From Acidimicrobiia bacterium (GTDB lineage Bacteria; Actinomycetota; Acidimicrobiia; Acidimicrobiales; Aldehydirespiratoraceae), in assembly GCA_022819505.1 (NCBI GenBank), contig JAJEHD010000018.1, positions 372,001 through 436,000 of the forward strand: 64,000 nucleotides of DNA, written 5' to 3'. A program made the translations under genes and the position numbers. The notes under the pieces were generated by a model that saw only the letters and a list, made by a program, of their open reading frames with translations, searched no databases and had not been told where the DNA came from. Of the stretch, positions 42,924 through 54,516 are shown piece by piece. Each line of letters begins with the position of its first letter. Position 1 is the stretch's first letter.

Positions 42924-43859
42924 ATGAATGAGCCTCAACGATTGTCGGGCCCCGTGCTCGACATCGGGCACCTGGCCGTCATTGGCGCCCTGGCCCGGCA
43001 CGGGCGGCTGAGCGACGCCGCCCGGGACCTGCACGTGACACCGTCGGCGCTGTCGCATCGCATCCGGGAGGCGGAGAAGCGCCTCGGACTCATGCTGTAT
43101 GTGCGGGCGAACAAGCGCCTGGAACCGACCCCCGCCGCCGATCACCTGGCCGAGGTGGCGACCCGGATCGTCGACGAACTGGCCCGGGCCGAGTCCGACG
43201 CCCGCCGCATGACCGGAGCCGTGCGTCACGTCGTGCGGCTGGCCGTGGAGTCGTACAGCTCCTACCACTGGCTGCCGGGGTTCGTCCGCCACGTCCGGGC
43301 CAACGCCGCCGGCATCGAGCTCCAGGTCATGGGCTCGACCGGGGCCGACCCGCGCTCCGGGGTGGCGACCGGCCGGCTCGACGTGGCCATCGTCTCCGGC
43401 GACTACCCGGCTCTCGGTCTGGTCGCCGCGAAGCTGTTCGACGACGAGCTGGTGTTCATCCTGCCGCCGGGACACCACCTGGCGGGCCGCGACTATATCG
43501 ATGGACCCGACATCGCCGGCGAGGACTTCATCACCTACACCCGCGCACCCGAGCCCGACCGCGAGTTCGCCCTGCTCTTCCGGCCGACCAGCAGCTATCC
43601 GAGCTGGGTCGAGACCGTCGAGCTCCCCGAGGCCATCGTCGAGATGGTGGCCGCCGGCCTCGGAACATCGGTACTGGCCCGATGGGCCGTCCAACAAGCC
43701 ATCGACGGCGGCCGCGTGGCCGCGAGCCGGGTCGGCCCCGACGGCATCGTGGTGCCCTGGTACGCCGTGCACCGCGACGCCGACGGCCCCGACTCACCGA
43801 GCGCCGCAATCGCCGAGCTCCTGGTCCGCTGGTGCGACGAGAACGGCGGATCGCTATGA
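42924..43859 (+). CDS. LysR-family transcriptional regulator
   Basis: LTTR of 311 residues. The N-terminal winged helix-turn-helix reads IGALARHGRLSDAARDLHVTPSALSHRIREAEKRLGLMLYVRANKRLEPT; the periplasmic-binding-like effector domain follows, with a C-terminal ELPEAIVEMVAAGLGTSVLARWAV segment similar to MetR-type regulators. It is divergent from the aminotransferase/MttB-like operon and very probably controls it; the effector may be the pathway substrate. The ATG at 42924 follows TACCGT by 8 bases. Confidence 0.92.
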   Translation: MNEPQRLSGPVLDIGHLAVIGALARHGRLSDAARDLHVTPSALSHRIREAEKRLGLMLYVRANKRLEPTPAADHLAEVATRIVDELARAESDARRMTGAVRHVVRLAVESYSSYHWLPGFVRHVRANAAGIELQVMGSTGADPRSGVATGRLDVAIVSGDYPALGLVAAKLFDDELVFILPPGHHLAGRDYIDGPDIAGEDFITYTRAPEPDREFALLFRPTSSYPSWVETVELPEAIVEMVAAGLGTSVLARWAVQQAIDGGRVAASRVGPDGIVVPWYAVHRDADGPDSPSAAIAELLVRWCDENGGSL

Positions 43860-43901
43860 GAGCGTCCGCGAACCCGTAGAGGCCGCTCGCGCCGCGACGG
43901 G

Positions 43902-44897
43902 CTATGAGAGCGCGCCGGCCACGATCGACCGGCACAGCTCCGCGACGGCCATGTGAGTTTCGGGTGCGATGCCGTCGACGTGATCGTCGACGATCCCGTC
44001 CGTCGAGTTGATCAGGCCCTGCGCCACCATCGTTTCGAGCAGCCGAGCCTCCATCGCGGGCGTGTGAACGAGCCGCGCGTCGCCTGTCCGAGCGGCCATG
44101 GCGGCGACTATCGCGGTGCAGCCCCAGTTCGACACCGCGGCCGGCACAAGCACGTCGGCGGTGCTGACAGCCCCGATGCCGCCGCCGCAGGCGCAGCTTC
44201 CATCGGCCCCGAACGGCACGTGCGCCTTCACCGCGGATGCGACGTTGCCCATGCCGATCTCGTTGCCTCCATCCCCTACGGCCACCACCGGGATGCCCTG
44301 GCGTCGACCCTCGTCGAACAGGTCGTCGACCCTGGCCCGGCCCATGCCGTAGTCCTGGCCCCGCATGCTGTAGTAGATCCCGTTGCTGTTGCGTCCCACC
44401 CGCTCGGTCGAGAACAGCAGGTCGGGCTCGACCTCCTCCAGCAGTGCCGTCGCGGCTGCAGGACCCTCGGCGTCGGTGACCGGGAACGAGCGCAGCACCA
44501 CTGTGGCCAGTGATCCCTCGGCGTTGGCGCGGCGTGCGGTGACGAGGTCGACCGGCACCGCGCCGGCTGCCTGAGCCACCGCCCCGACGGAGCCGAGCAG
44601 GGCCTCCTCGGCTACCAGCACGCAGGTCGCCCGCCGGGCCAGGACCAGTGCTCGGATGACGGCGGCCGCCCCCGACGGTCCGTCGTTCTCCCCGATGTCG
44701 GGTGAGAGCCAGGCCCGGGACACCGAGCCCGTGGTGACGATCACGGTGCCCTGGATCGGCACCGCCAGCAGGGCATCGGCGGCCGCCCCCACCAGCGAGC
44801 CGCCCTGTTGGAGCCGGGCGGCCTCGTAGAGCGGCTCCACCCCCCGGTCCCCGACATCGAGTGTGATCAGCCGATCGAGGCGGTTGTCGATGTCCAT
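43902..44897 (-). CDS. DUF4392 protein (D-glutamate cyclase-like)
   Basis: About 331 residues matching the DUF4392 family, whose eukaryotic member DGLUCY has D-glutamate cyclase activity. The diagnostic VVAVGDGGNEIGMGNV segment, an early VIVTTGSVSRAW block, RNSNGIYYSMRGQDY and a GCTAIVAAMAA stretch are present. Its exact reaction here is unknown. ATG 44897 starts one base after the stop of the SelA-like gene, as the last gene of a four-gene operon. An acidic metabolite with a D-amino or oxoproline group is a reasonable guess for the substrate. Confidence 0.82.
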   Translation of the reverse strand: MDIDNRLDRLITLDVGDRGVEPLYEAARLQQGGSLVGAAADALLAVPIQGTVIVTTGSVSRAWLSPDIGENDGPSGAAAVIRALVLARRATCVLVAEEALLGSVGAVAQAAGAVPVDLVTARRANAEGSLATVVLRSFPVTDAEGPAAATALLEEVEPDLLFSTERVGRNSNGIYYSMRGQDYGMGRARVDDLFDEGRRQGIPVVAVGDGGNEIGMGNVASAVKAHVPFGADGSCACGGGIGAVSTADVLVPAAVSNWGCTAIVAAMAARTGDARLVHTPAMEARLLETMVAQGLINSTDGIVDDHVDGIAPETHMAVAELCRSIVAGALS

Positions 44898-44898
44898 G

Positions 44899-46152
44899 TC
44901 AGTCGTCTCCGAACAGCAGCCGTGCAACCCAGTCCGGATCGTCCAGATGCCCGGCCACGATGTCCAGCGCCTCGTCGAGCGCAGCGGCCAGTCTTTCCGC
45001 ACCCCCGACCCGGTCGACCGCGCCGGCAGTCGGCTTGAGCCGGATGCAGACCCGACCTCCGGGCTGGCCGTGGGTGTTCACCGTGAGCACTCCGCCATCG
45101 CGCAACAGCAGCATGCCCACGGCCGCGGTCGCCTCGCAAGGCACTAGGGCCGTTGTGGGCCGCGATGACCGATCGACCAGCAGCCCGAGCACGTCCTCCT
45201 CGGAGACACTGGGGCCGAGGTCGCTGCGGTGGACCACATCGTCGCCGAGCCGCTCGGCCAGCGCATCGGCCACAGCCCGGCCGTCGGCTGCCTGCTGCTG
45301 CAGCATCGCCGGGTCGAACCGCTCCAGCGAGCGGAGCGCTCCCGCCGCGACCGGAGCTCGGGCCTCCATCCCCAGTTCCGAGGCGCGAGCCAGCACCGGC
45401 ACCAGACACTCCGGCCTGCCCGCCATCACGCCGGCCCTGGGACCGCTCAGACCGGCCTTGTCGGCGTTGGTCACGACCAGGTCCGGTCCCAGCTCCATGC
45501 TCCGGGCTCCGCCGTGGAGCACGGGCCGCAGCCGCGCCCCGTAGGCGTCGTCCAGGAACACCGTCGCGCCAGCCGAGCGGGCGGCCGCGACCGCGGCCGA
45601 CACGTCGCGGTCGGCCATCCGGGCCAACGTGCTCGTCACCGGGGTGATCACCACCAGCGCCGGACGAGGCTCGCCCACCGCGGCCGCGTCGTCGACCTCG
45701 ACCAACCGGACACCGGCCAGCCCGCAGCCCCGCACGACCGAGGCATGGGAGCGATCGCCCCTCGGAACGACCGAGACCACGGGCCGGCCGCCGGCCAAGG
45801 ACAGCACCGCAGCCACGATCGCGGCGCTGGTGCGGTTGAGCACGGCCACGGCCTCCGTCCCGTCACCCCCGAGATGTCCGACGACCACGTCCTGGAGACG
45901 GTCGGCGAACACACCGGGCCCCACCCACTCCTCGCACCAGATGCCGACATCATCGGGCTCGATCGGGAAGCAGCGGGCGTTACCGGTGAACACCGCGATC
46001 GACTCGGGTCCGGAGGCCGCGACGGTCTCGGCCGCCACCCGCTGCGCGCGGCGCAGGCGGCGGACCTCGTCGCGGCTGGACGCGAGCACCCGGCCGCGGG
46101 CGAACCCCACCTCGGGATCGATCCGGTTGCCGAACCGATCGACGCCGGTCAT
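44899..46152 (-). CDS. SelA/DgaE-like PLP-dependent enzyme
   Basis: Fold-type I PLP protein (417 residues) related to SelA-like and D-glucosaminate-6-phosphate ammonia-lyase-type enzymes. It has NRTSAAIVAAVLSLAGGRPVVSVVPRGDRSHASVV, the cofactor Asp region TVFLDDAYGAR and a Lys in VVTNADKAGLSGPRAGVMAG, matching the DK-x-x-x-GP-x-AG PLP-lysine loop of SelA. It is not a selenocysteine synthase by context: no selB, selD or tRNA-Sec is seen. A lyase or eliminase acting on an amino acid is likely. The ATG overlaps the aldehyde dehydrogenase stop by ATGA. Confidence 0.78.
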   Translation of the reverse strand: MTGVDRFGNRIDPEVGFARGRVLASSRDEVRRLRRAQRVAAETVAASGPESIAVFTGNARCFPIEPDDVGIWCEEWVGPGVFADRLQDVVVGHLGGDGTEAVAVLNRTSAAIVAAVLSLAGGRPVVSVVPRGDRSHASVVRGCGLAGVRLVEVDDAAAVGEPRPALVVITPVTSTLARMADRDVSAAVAAARSAGATVFLDDAYGARLRPVLHGGARSMELGPDLVVTNADKAGLSGPRAGVMAGRPECLVPVLARASELGMEARAPVAAGALRSLERFDPAMLQQQAADGRAVADALAERLGDDVVHRSDLGPSVSEEDVLGLLVDRSSRPTTALVPCEATAAVGMLLLRDGGVLTVNTHGQPGGRVCIRLKPTAGAVDRVGGAERLAAALDEALDIVAGHLDDPDWVARLLFGDD

Positions 46153-47642
46153 GGGCGGTCGATCTTGATCGTGACCGACTTGCGGGTGGTGTAGTTGTCG
46201 AGCGCGCCCTCGATCGAGTACTCCCGGCCCAGCCCGCTCTGCTTGACGCCGCCATAGGACATGCCCGGGATCTGACCACCGCCCTCGTTGACCCAGATCC
46301 AGCCAGCTTCGAGGTGGCCGCAGACGCGGATCACCGAGTCGAGGTCGTGGCCGAAGACGAAGGCAGCCAGTCCGTAGTGGGTGTCGTTGGCCATCTCGAT
46401 CATCGACGCCTCATCGGTCCAGGGAATGGCCACCATGACCGGACCGAACACCTCCTCGCGGGCGATGCGCCACGAGTTGTCGATCCCGGCCAGCACGGTC
46501 GGCACCGGCCAGTAACCGGCCGCCTCGTCGACCGGCGCCGGGGTCGAACCGGTCAGGAAGGTCGCCCCGAGCGCCTCGGCCTCGGCCACGTAGGCCCGGA
46601 TCTCGCCGTAGCGCTCCGCATTGATCACCGCCCCTATGTCCACCTCGGGGTCCAGCGCGTCGCCCACCGTCATCGCCTCGACGATGCCGACCACCCGCGG
46701 CATCAGGGCGTCCCACACGTCAGCGTGCACGAACAGCCTCGACCCGGCCGTGCACGACTGTCCCTGGCGGCCGAAACGCATCGCGTTCACGATCCCCTGG
46801 GCCGTCGCCTCGACCCGATCGGGTGCAGCCGCGTCGGGGAACACGATGCACGGGCTCTTGCCGCCGAGCTCCAGCGTGACCGGGACGAGTCGCTCTGCCG
46901 CCGCGTGGGCCACCAGGTGCCCGGCCTCCGCCGACCCGGTGAAGGACACCTTGTCCACGCCGGGATGGCCCGCGATGGCCGCGCCGGCCTCCTCGCCCAC
47001 TCCTGTGACCACGTTCAAGACGCCGGGAGGGAACAGTCCGGTCGCCAACTCGGCCAGGCGCAGCACGGCCAGGGGCGCGTCCTCGGCCGGTTTGAGCACC
47101 AGCGTGTTGCCGGTGGCCAACGCCATCGAGATCTTCACCGCCCCCAACTGAAGTGGCGAGTTCCAAGGGATGATCGATCCGACCACGCCGACCGGCTCCC
47201 TGGTGGTGAACGAGAACAGCCCGGGCCCCAGCGGCAGGGTCTCTCCCTTCTGCTCGACCGCCACACCGCCGAAGTACCGCAGCACCGCCGCGGCCCCAGC
47301 CGTCTCGGCTCGGGACTGGCTCCGGATCGCATTGCCTGTCTCGGCCGCCAGCAGCCGAGCCACCTCCTCGGCATGCTCATCAAGCAGGTCCGCCAGCCCG
47401 ATCAGCCGCCGGCCCCGCTCGCTCGCAGCCAGCGCGCTCCACGCCGGGAACGCCCGCCGAGCCGCGGCGACGGCCAGATCGACTTCGGCCAAGCCTCCCC
47501 GTCCCACTTCGGCCAGTGGCTCGCGCCGCGAGGGGTTCTCGACCCCCAGGGTCCGCCCGTCCGCGGGCCGCCGCCATCCACCATCGATGTAGCAGCCGGA
47601 CAGCCCGTCCGTCGGCAGCGCGATGAGGGGCAGCGTCGTCAC
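46149..47642 (-). CDS. NAD(P)-dependent aldehyde dehydrogenase
   Basis: ALDH-superfamily enzyme (497 residues). Motifs: GVVGSIIPWNSPLQLGAVKISMALATGNTLVLKPAEDAP (cofactor region), the catalytic Glu in VTLELGGKSP, the catalytic Cys in RFGRQGQSCTAGSRLFV, EEVFGPVMVAIPW and the C-terminal GGVKQSGLGREYS. It oxidises an aldehyde to an acid in the catabolic operon; the length and GQSC loop match betaine aldehyde/aminoaldehyde-type members, but the substrate is not resolved. GTG 47642 overlaps the upstream dehydrogenase stop by GTGA. Confidence 0.94.
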   Translation of the reverse strand: MTTLPLIALPTDGLSGCYIDGGWRRPADGRTLGVENPSRREPLAEVGRGGLAEVDLAVAAARRAFPAWSALAASERGRRLIGLADLLDEHAEEVARLLAAETGNAIRSQSRAETAGAAAVLRYFGGVAVEQKGETLPLGPGLFSFTTREPVGVVGSIIPWNSPLQLGAVKISMALATGNTLVLKPAEDAPLAVLRLAELATGLFPPGVLNVVTGVGEEAGAAIAGHPGVDKVSFTGSAEAGHLVAHAAAERLVPVTLELGGKSPCIVFPDAAAPDRVEATAQGIVNAMRFGRQGQSCTAGSRLFVHADVWDALMPRVVGIVEAMTVGDALDPEVDIGAVINAERYGEIRAYVAEAEALGATFLTGSTPAPVDEAAGYWPVPTVLAGIDNSWRIAREEVFGPVMVAIPWTDEASMIEMANDTHYGLAAFVFGHDLDSVIRVCGHLEAGWIWVNEGGGQIPGMSYGGVKQSGLGREYSIEGALDNYTTRKSVTIKIDRP

Positions 47643-48535
47643 GAGTCGGCACCCGAGCGGATGATCTGGTAGATCGCCGAGTAGTCGCGGGACCCGCCAT
47701 AGCGCTCCACGAACGCCGCGAACCGCTCGGCCGCCAGCGACCCGAACTCCGTCGCGCAGCCGACGGACCCGGCGGCCTGTTGGGCCAACCGCAGGTCCTT
47801 GGCCATGAGCGCCGCTGCGAACCCCGGCTCGTAGCCGTTGCTCGACGGTGCGTCGGCTACCACCCCCGGAACCGGACACCTGTGTTCCAACGTCCAGCAC
47901 GCCGCCGCGGCTCCCGAGCACAGCTCATGGAACCGCGCGGCGTCGAGGCCCAGCGCCTCGGCCAGGGCGAACCCCTCGAACACCGCCAGCCCGGTGATCC
48001 CGACGATCAGGTTGTGGCACGCCTTCGCCGCCTGCCCCGACCCGCTCGGCCCGAACCACATGACCCTTGATCCCGCTGCCTGCAGGTATGGCATCGCCCG
48101 CTCGACGCCATCCTCGGAACCTCCAACCATGAAGCTCAACGCACCGGAGGCCGCACCCTCCGGCCCGCCCGACACCGGCGCGTCCACCATCTCCAAGCCC
48201 TGGCCGCTCGCCTCGGCCGCCAGTGCCGCAGTCGTGGAGACGTCAATCGTCGAACAGTCGATCAGCAGCGTCCCCGGTCGAGCCGCCCCGAGCACTGCCG
48301 ACTCGTACAGCTGCCGGACATCCCGACCCTCAGGCAGCATCGTCACCACGGCTCTCGCTTCGGTCACGGGAACCTGCTCCAGAGAGACCCCCCGCCCCCC
48401 AGCCGACGAGAACGCCTTCAACGCCTCAGGTGACACGTCGGAGCCGACGACGTCGAACCCGGCGCGAGTCAGGGTCAAGGCAAGCGGCCGTCCCATAGTC
48501 CCCAACCCGATCACGACAACCGGACCGTCACTCAT
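47639..48535 (-). CDS. Beta-hydroxyacid dehydrogenase (3-hydroxyisobutyrate dehydrogenase family)
   Basis: NAD(P)-dependent oxidoreductase (298 residues). Rossmann GLGTMG at 10-15, the substrate motif VDAPVSGGPEGAASGALSFMVGG, and the catalytic Lys in GSGQAAKACHNLIVG are all present. It converts a beta-hydroxyacid to the semialdehyde that the downstream aldehyde dehydrogenase could oxidise, so the pair reads as a two-step oxidation. It is promoter-proximal; CAGGAT ends 7 bases before ATG 48535, another probable leaderless start. Confidence 0.92.
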   Translation of the reverse strand: MSDGPVVVIGLGTMGRPLALTLTRAGFDVVGSDVSPEALKAFSSAGGRGVSLEQVPVTEARAVVTMLPEGRDVRQLYESAVLGAARPGTLLIDCSTIDVSTTAALAAEASGQGLEMVDAPVSGGPEGAASGALSFMVGGSEDGVERAMPYLQAAGSRVMWFGPSGSGQAAKACHNLIVGITGLAVFEGFALAEALGLDAARFHELCSGAAAACWTLEHRCPVPGVVADAPSSNGYEPGFAAALMAKDLRLAQQAAGSVGCATEFGSLAAERFAAFVERYGGSRDYSAIYQIIRSGADS

Positions 48536-48656
48536 CGGCCCGATCCTGATCGTGCCATCAATGAACAGCAAACGCGATCATCAACGATTTCGATGAGCAT
48601 CACTCAAGTCCGATCGGCTCGGCGGTCTTGAGCAGGCAACCGGGACTCGTGCGGGG

Positions 48657-48737
48657 TCAGGCTGGGATCAGTAGGGCGGTGGCGGGGTGGAGCGCGGCCA
48701 GCCCCTTGTCCAGCGTCACCAGCGATCCGCCGCAGAT
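48657..48737 (-). pseudogene. PIN-domain (VapC-like) C-terminal remnant
   Basis: In the 202-bp gap below the membrane protein gene, and in the same frame after its stop, a short sequence reads SLVTLDKGLAALHPA and ends ALLIPA before a TGA at 48657-48659. This matches the C-terminal strand of VapC PIN toxins. No upstream toxin portion or antitoxin remains. It is a probable decayed toxin gene or insertion scar. Confidence 0.4.
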
Positions 48738-51855
<3,118 letters not shown>

Positions 51856-51883
51856 TCCGCAGGTTGTTCGCCCTCCGCCACCG

Positions 51884-51912
51884 TGTCGCACAGGCGATGT
51901 AGGTTCAGACCC
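51884..51912 (+). promoter_or_regulatory. Shared promoter module, copy 1
   Basis: TGTCGCA (51884-51890) followed by CGATGTAGGTTC, with TAGGTT at 51900-51905 as the -10, 7 bases before GTG 51913. Nearly the same sequence occurs on the minus strand at 54234-54261, and the CGATGTAGGTTC part occurs again at about 54358-54369. Confidence 0.6.
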
Positions 51913-52626
51913 GTGACAACGGGGTCCCTGTCCTTGACACCGCGCCACGGCGAACGCACCTTCCAACTCGACACTGACGCCAGCAATGGCGACCCAACGA
52001 GGGAGCGCACTTCATCCGAACGCGAGCCAGTCGCTCGCCACTCGGATGGCGAGCGGCGGGAGGCGACGGCGGCGCCGCTAGCTAACGGGCGCCAAACTCA
52101 GTTGTTCGATCCTCCCGCCGCCTCCTCCGTCCAACCCAACGGCGGACATCTGCACACTGAACCCACTGATCCCGAATCGGCTAATGGCAACTTCCAGGCT
52201 CGGGCGGTGCGGCAAGGGCGCAAGGCGCAGGAGCTGGCCTGGACAGTTCTGGCCGAGAGCGGATTCTGTGACATCCAGGTCAGGGTCTCGCTAGAAGGCG
52301 GCGTCGAGGTCAACTATTCAGCGCTGGACCAGCGAGGCCATCGCTGGCTGTTCGACGTGTCGGGCGCCTTCGGTGTCACGCAACGCCCCGGACTGCGGCG
52401 CACGGACACGCTGTGGAAGGCGATCGGAAGAGCGGCCGTCCTGCACTCGCGGCCTGTGCAGGAGCCGCTGGTGCTGCTGACCACCGACCGCCCGGCCCCG
52501 GCCAGTGCCGGGCAGAGCGCCCTCGACGCCGTAACCGGCGAGGACAAGCCGATCCGCGCGGTGATCGAGATGGGAGACCTCGAGGACTTGGAGCGTCTCA
52601 GCCGCCTTGCAAGCGGCGACGTGTAA
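51913..52626 (+). CDS. Protein with stand-alone 'DVSGAF' domain of the RM-like island
   Basis: A 237-residue protein with a disordered, charged N-terminal half (1-94) and a folded domain (95-237). The domain has a basic helix ARAVRQGRKAQELAW, strands with GGVEVNYSALDQRGHRWLFDVSGAF, a conserved RPGLRRTDTLWKAIGRAAVL block and a LVLLTTDRPAPASAG loop. It is clearly homologous to the C-terminal domain of the converging methyltransferase. Spaced acidic residues in VEVNYSA-D-x-WLFDVSG could be a PD-(D/E)xK-like site, but the usual Lys is not evident. The GTG is set by the TAGGTT box. Confidence 0.75.
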   Translation: MTTGSLSLTPRHGERTFQLDTDASNGDPTRERTSSEREPVARHSDGERREATAAPLANGRQTQLFDPPAASSVQPNGGHLHTEPTDPESANGNFQARAVRQGRKAQELAWTVLAESGFCDIQVRVSLEGGVEVNYSALDQRGHRWLFDVSGAFGVTQRPGLRRTDTLWKAIGRAAVLHSRPVQEPLVLLTTDRPAPASAGQSALDAVTGEDKPIRAVIEMGDLEDLERLSRLASGDV

Positions 52627-52648
52627 AGACGACCTACAGGTCGCCGCT
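52612..52648. terminator. Inverted repeat at convergent gene ends
   Basis: Arms AGCGGCGACGTGTA (52612-52625) and TACAGGTCGCCGCT (52635-52648) pair at 13 of 14 positions around a 9-base loop. The arms are the C-terminal ASGD codons and stops of the two homologous genes, so the hairpin is a by-product of their facing homology and may also end transcription from both sides. Confidence 0.6.
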
Positions 52649-54193
52649 GGCTAACTCGGCGAGATGCTTGAGATCCTCGGGCGCGAGCATCCCGATAACG
52701 GCGTGGATCGGCTTGCCGGGGCCGGTGAGGGCCGCTAGAGCTCGATTCCCCGCACTGTTCGGAGCCGGGCGGTCGGTGGTAAGGAGCACCAACGGCGTAT
52801 CCGAATCGTAGGCATGCAGCACGGCAGCCTTGCCGAGCGCCTTCCAGAGGGTGTCAGTGCGTCGCAGGCCCGGACGTTGTGTAACGCTGAACGCTCCGGA
52901 TACGTCGAAGCGCCAAAGGCCACCCTTCTGGTCGCGAGCCTCGAAGTTGACCTCGACACCGCAGGCATAGCGACGCTTCTCCCGAATCTGCCTGAAGTCA
53001 CACTGCAGCAGGATGGCCTCTGCCATCTTCTGGGCCTTGCGACCCTCTTGCCCTGCCCTTGCCTGGAGATCACCCGTACCGGTCGGCGCTTTGCTGTCAA
53101 CCGCGGCCGAACTGCCATTCTGGGACGCGGAAACGTCGTCGTCTTCGATGGGCAATGGCGACTGTTGGTCGCGCCTGACATTGGGCGGGACCGTGACCTC
53201 CCAGTCGAGCACGTCGGAACGCTCCGAGAGGCGTTGCCGCTCCTCGGCGATGCGTTGCTCGGCTATGGCAAGGTACGAGGCGTCTGTATCGAAGCCCACA
53301 TAGTGTCGGCCGGTGCGCACCGCGGCGACCGCGGTCGTTCCCGCTCCCATGAAGGGGTCGAGAATCAGGTCGCCGCGGTAGGTGTAGAGCTCTATCAGTC
53401 GCTTGGGCAACTCCACGGGGAACGGCGCGGGATGCCCGACCCGCCTTGCTGAAACAGGGGGAATCTCCCACACGTCAGTGGTCGCCTCCATGAACTCATC
53501 GACGTGCGCGGTGCCTTCTGACGGCAATCGCTCTTGGTGGCGCTCGGCTGCCGTTAGCGCACGATCGAATCGCCCCTTGGACGCGATCACGACCCGTTCG
53601 CTGACGTCTCGTAGAACCGGATTTCCCGGCCGCTGGAAGCTCCCCCAGGCGAAGTTCCCAGCCGCACCCCGTCCCTTGCGCCAGATCACCTCCCCACGCA
53701 GCAGCAAGCGCAGTCGGTTCTGGAGTATGTCGATCACGTCGGCCGACAGGGACCTGTACGGGCGGCGTCCCAGGTTGGCGACATTCACGGCGATCCGGCC
53801 GCCGGGCTCCAGTTTGCGGACGCATTGCTCGAACACGTCTTCGAGCATCTTGAGGTAGTCGACGTAGCTGCCGGGCACATGACCATGTCCAACGGCCTGC
53901 TCGTACTCCTTGCCCGCAAAATACGGCGGGGAGGTGACCACGAGAGCCACCGAGTTGTCCTTCACCTCGCCACAGCCGTCCATGTCGCGAGCGTCCCCCG
54001 ACCAGAGCGCGTCTACGACCGCGGGCGGCTCGACCCCGTCGTCGCTGATGATCTCCGGTACAGGGAAGCGGTCATAGAACGCCGACGAGTCGTGACCCTC
54101 CCGCCGGCCTACACCGAAGGCAGAAGTGGAGGTGCTCCGCCGGGGCGGACTAGCAGCGCTCACGGCCCACCGCGTGCACTGCGGACCCTGCAT
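52634..54193 (-). CDS. DNA methyltransferase fused to C-terminal 'DVSGAF' domain
   Basis: Site-specific SAM-dependent DNA methyltransferase (519 residues). The catalytic motif TSPPYF is at 87-92 and the SAM-binding motif DPFMGAGTT at 279-287; this motif order (IV before I) marks the beta class, N4-cytosine or N6-adenine. After a linker, residues 375-519 form a domain homologous to the one in the converging gene (RRYACGVEVNFEARDQ, FDVSGAFSVTQRPG). An all-in-one modification/recognition or modification/restriction protein is possible. The start is uncertain: ATG 54193 or GTG 54163; the first about 30 residues look non-conserved. Confidence 0.88.
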   Translation of the reverse strand: MQGPQCTRWAVSAASPPRRSTSTSAFGVGRREGHDSSAFYDRFPVPEIISDDGVEPPAVVDALWSGDARDMDGCGEVKDNSVALVVTSPPYFAGKEYEQAVGHGHVPGSYVDYLKMLEDVFEQCVRKLEPGGRIAVNVANLGRRPYRSLSADVIDILQNRLRLLLRGEVIWRKGRGAAGNFAWGSFQRPGNPVLRDVSERVVIASKGRFDRALTAAERHQERLPSEGTAHVDEFMEATTDVWEIPPVSARRVGHPAPFPVELPKRLIELYTYRGDLILDPFMGAGTTAVAAVRTGRHYVGFDTDASYLAIAEQRIAEERQRLSERSDVLDWEVTVPPNVRRDQQSPLPIEDDDVSASQNGSSAAVDSKAPTGTGDLQARAGQEGRKAQKMAEAILLQCDFRQIREKRRYACGVEVNFEARDQKGGLWRFDVSGAFSVTQRPGLRRTDTLWKALGKAAVLHAYDSDTPLVLLTTDRPAPNSAGNRALAALTGPGKPIHAVIGMLAPEDLKHLAELASGDL

Positions 54194-54233
54194 GACAACG
54201 GCGCGTCGCTGGCAAATCTCGGGCCGAACTCAC
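54150..54233 (-). other. Short upstream frame overlapping the methyltransferase start
   Basis: GTG 54233 lies 6 bases after the minus-strand TAGGTT (54240-54245) and opens a 27-codon frame (MSSARDLPATRRC...) ending at 54150, out of frame with and overlapping the methyltransferase starts. It may be a regulatory upstream frame, or may indicate that the true methyltransferase start is misread. Confidence 0.3.
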
Positions 54234-54261
54234 GACCCGAACCTACATCGCCCATGCGACA
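54234..54261 (-). promoter_or_regulatory. Shared promoter module, copy 2 (methyltransferase)
   Basis: On the minus strand TGTCGCA (54255-54261) precedes CGATGTAGGTTC (TAGGTT at 54240-54245), matching the module upstream of 51913 over roughly 25 bases with few changes. Confidence 0.6.
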
Positions 54262-54356
54262 AGAGGGCGGAGTCTCGGCCTCGCGGGGACCGAACGAAAA
54301 CTCCCACGTGTTGAACGGTTGCAACGCACGACCCAGCCAGCGCGCTGCGTTAAGCG

Positions 54357-54375
54357 TCGATGTAGGTTCAGGCTT
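54357..54375 (+). promoter_or_regulatory. Shared promoter module, copy 3
   Basis: CGATGTAGGTTCAG with TAGGTT at 54363-54368, 7 bases before ATG 54376. Only the CGATGTAGGTTC half of the module is conserved here. The rest of the 315-bp gap between the methyltransferase and nuclease-like genes holds no other recognisable gene. Confidence 0.5.
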
Positions 54376-54516
54376 ATGATGCCAGGCAGAGGGCTAGCGG
54401 TGGCTATTCGGCGCTCCTGGCGTCTTCCGCTTCGCCCAACTCTCAGCCGCCGCCAAGCACTCGTCGACCAGGAGCAGAGTCTTGCCCGGGCGACCTGCAC
54501 CCGCCCGCATGGCTGA
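54376..54516 (+). other. Possible small leader frame before the nuclease-like gene
   Basis: ATG 54376 (with a second ATG right after) is 7 bases downstream of TAGGTT and opens a 46-codon, Arg-rich frame (MMPGRGLAVAIRRSW...) whose TGA (54514-54516) overlaps the ATG of the next gene by eight bases. It could be a small protein, an upstream frame that couples translation, or simply untranslated leader. Confidence 0.35.

Noticed and set aside
44899..46152. Selenocysteine synthase (SelA)
   Set aside because: SelA-like loop is present, but no other selenocysteine genes are nearby and it sits in a catabolic operon; called SelA/DgaE-like only.
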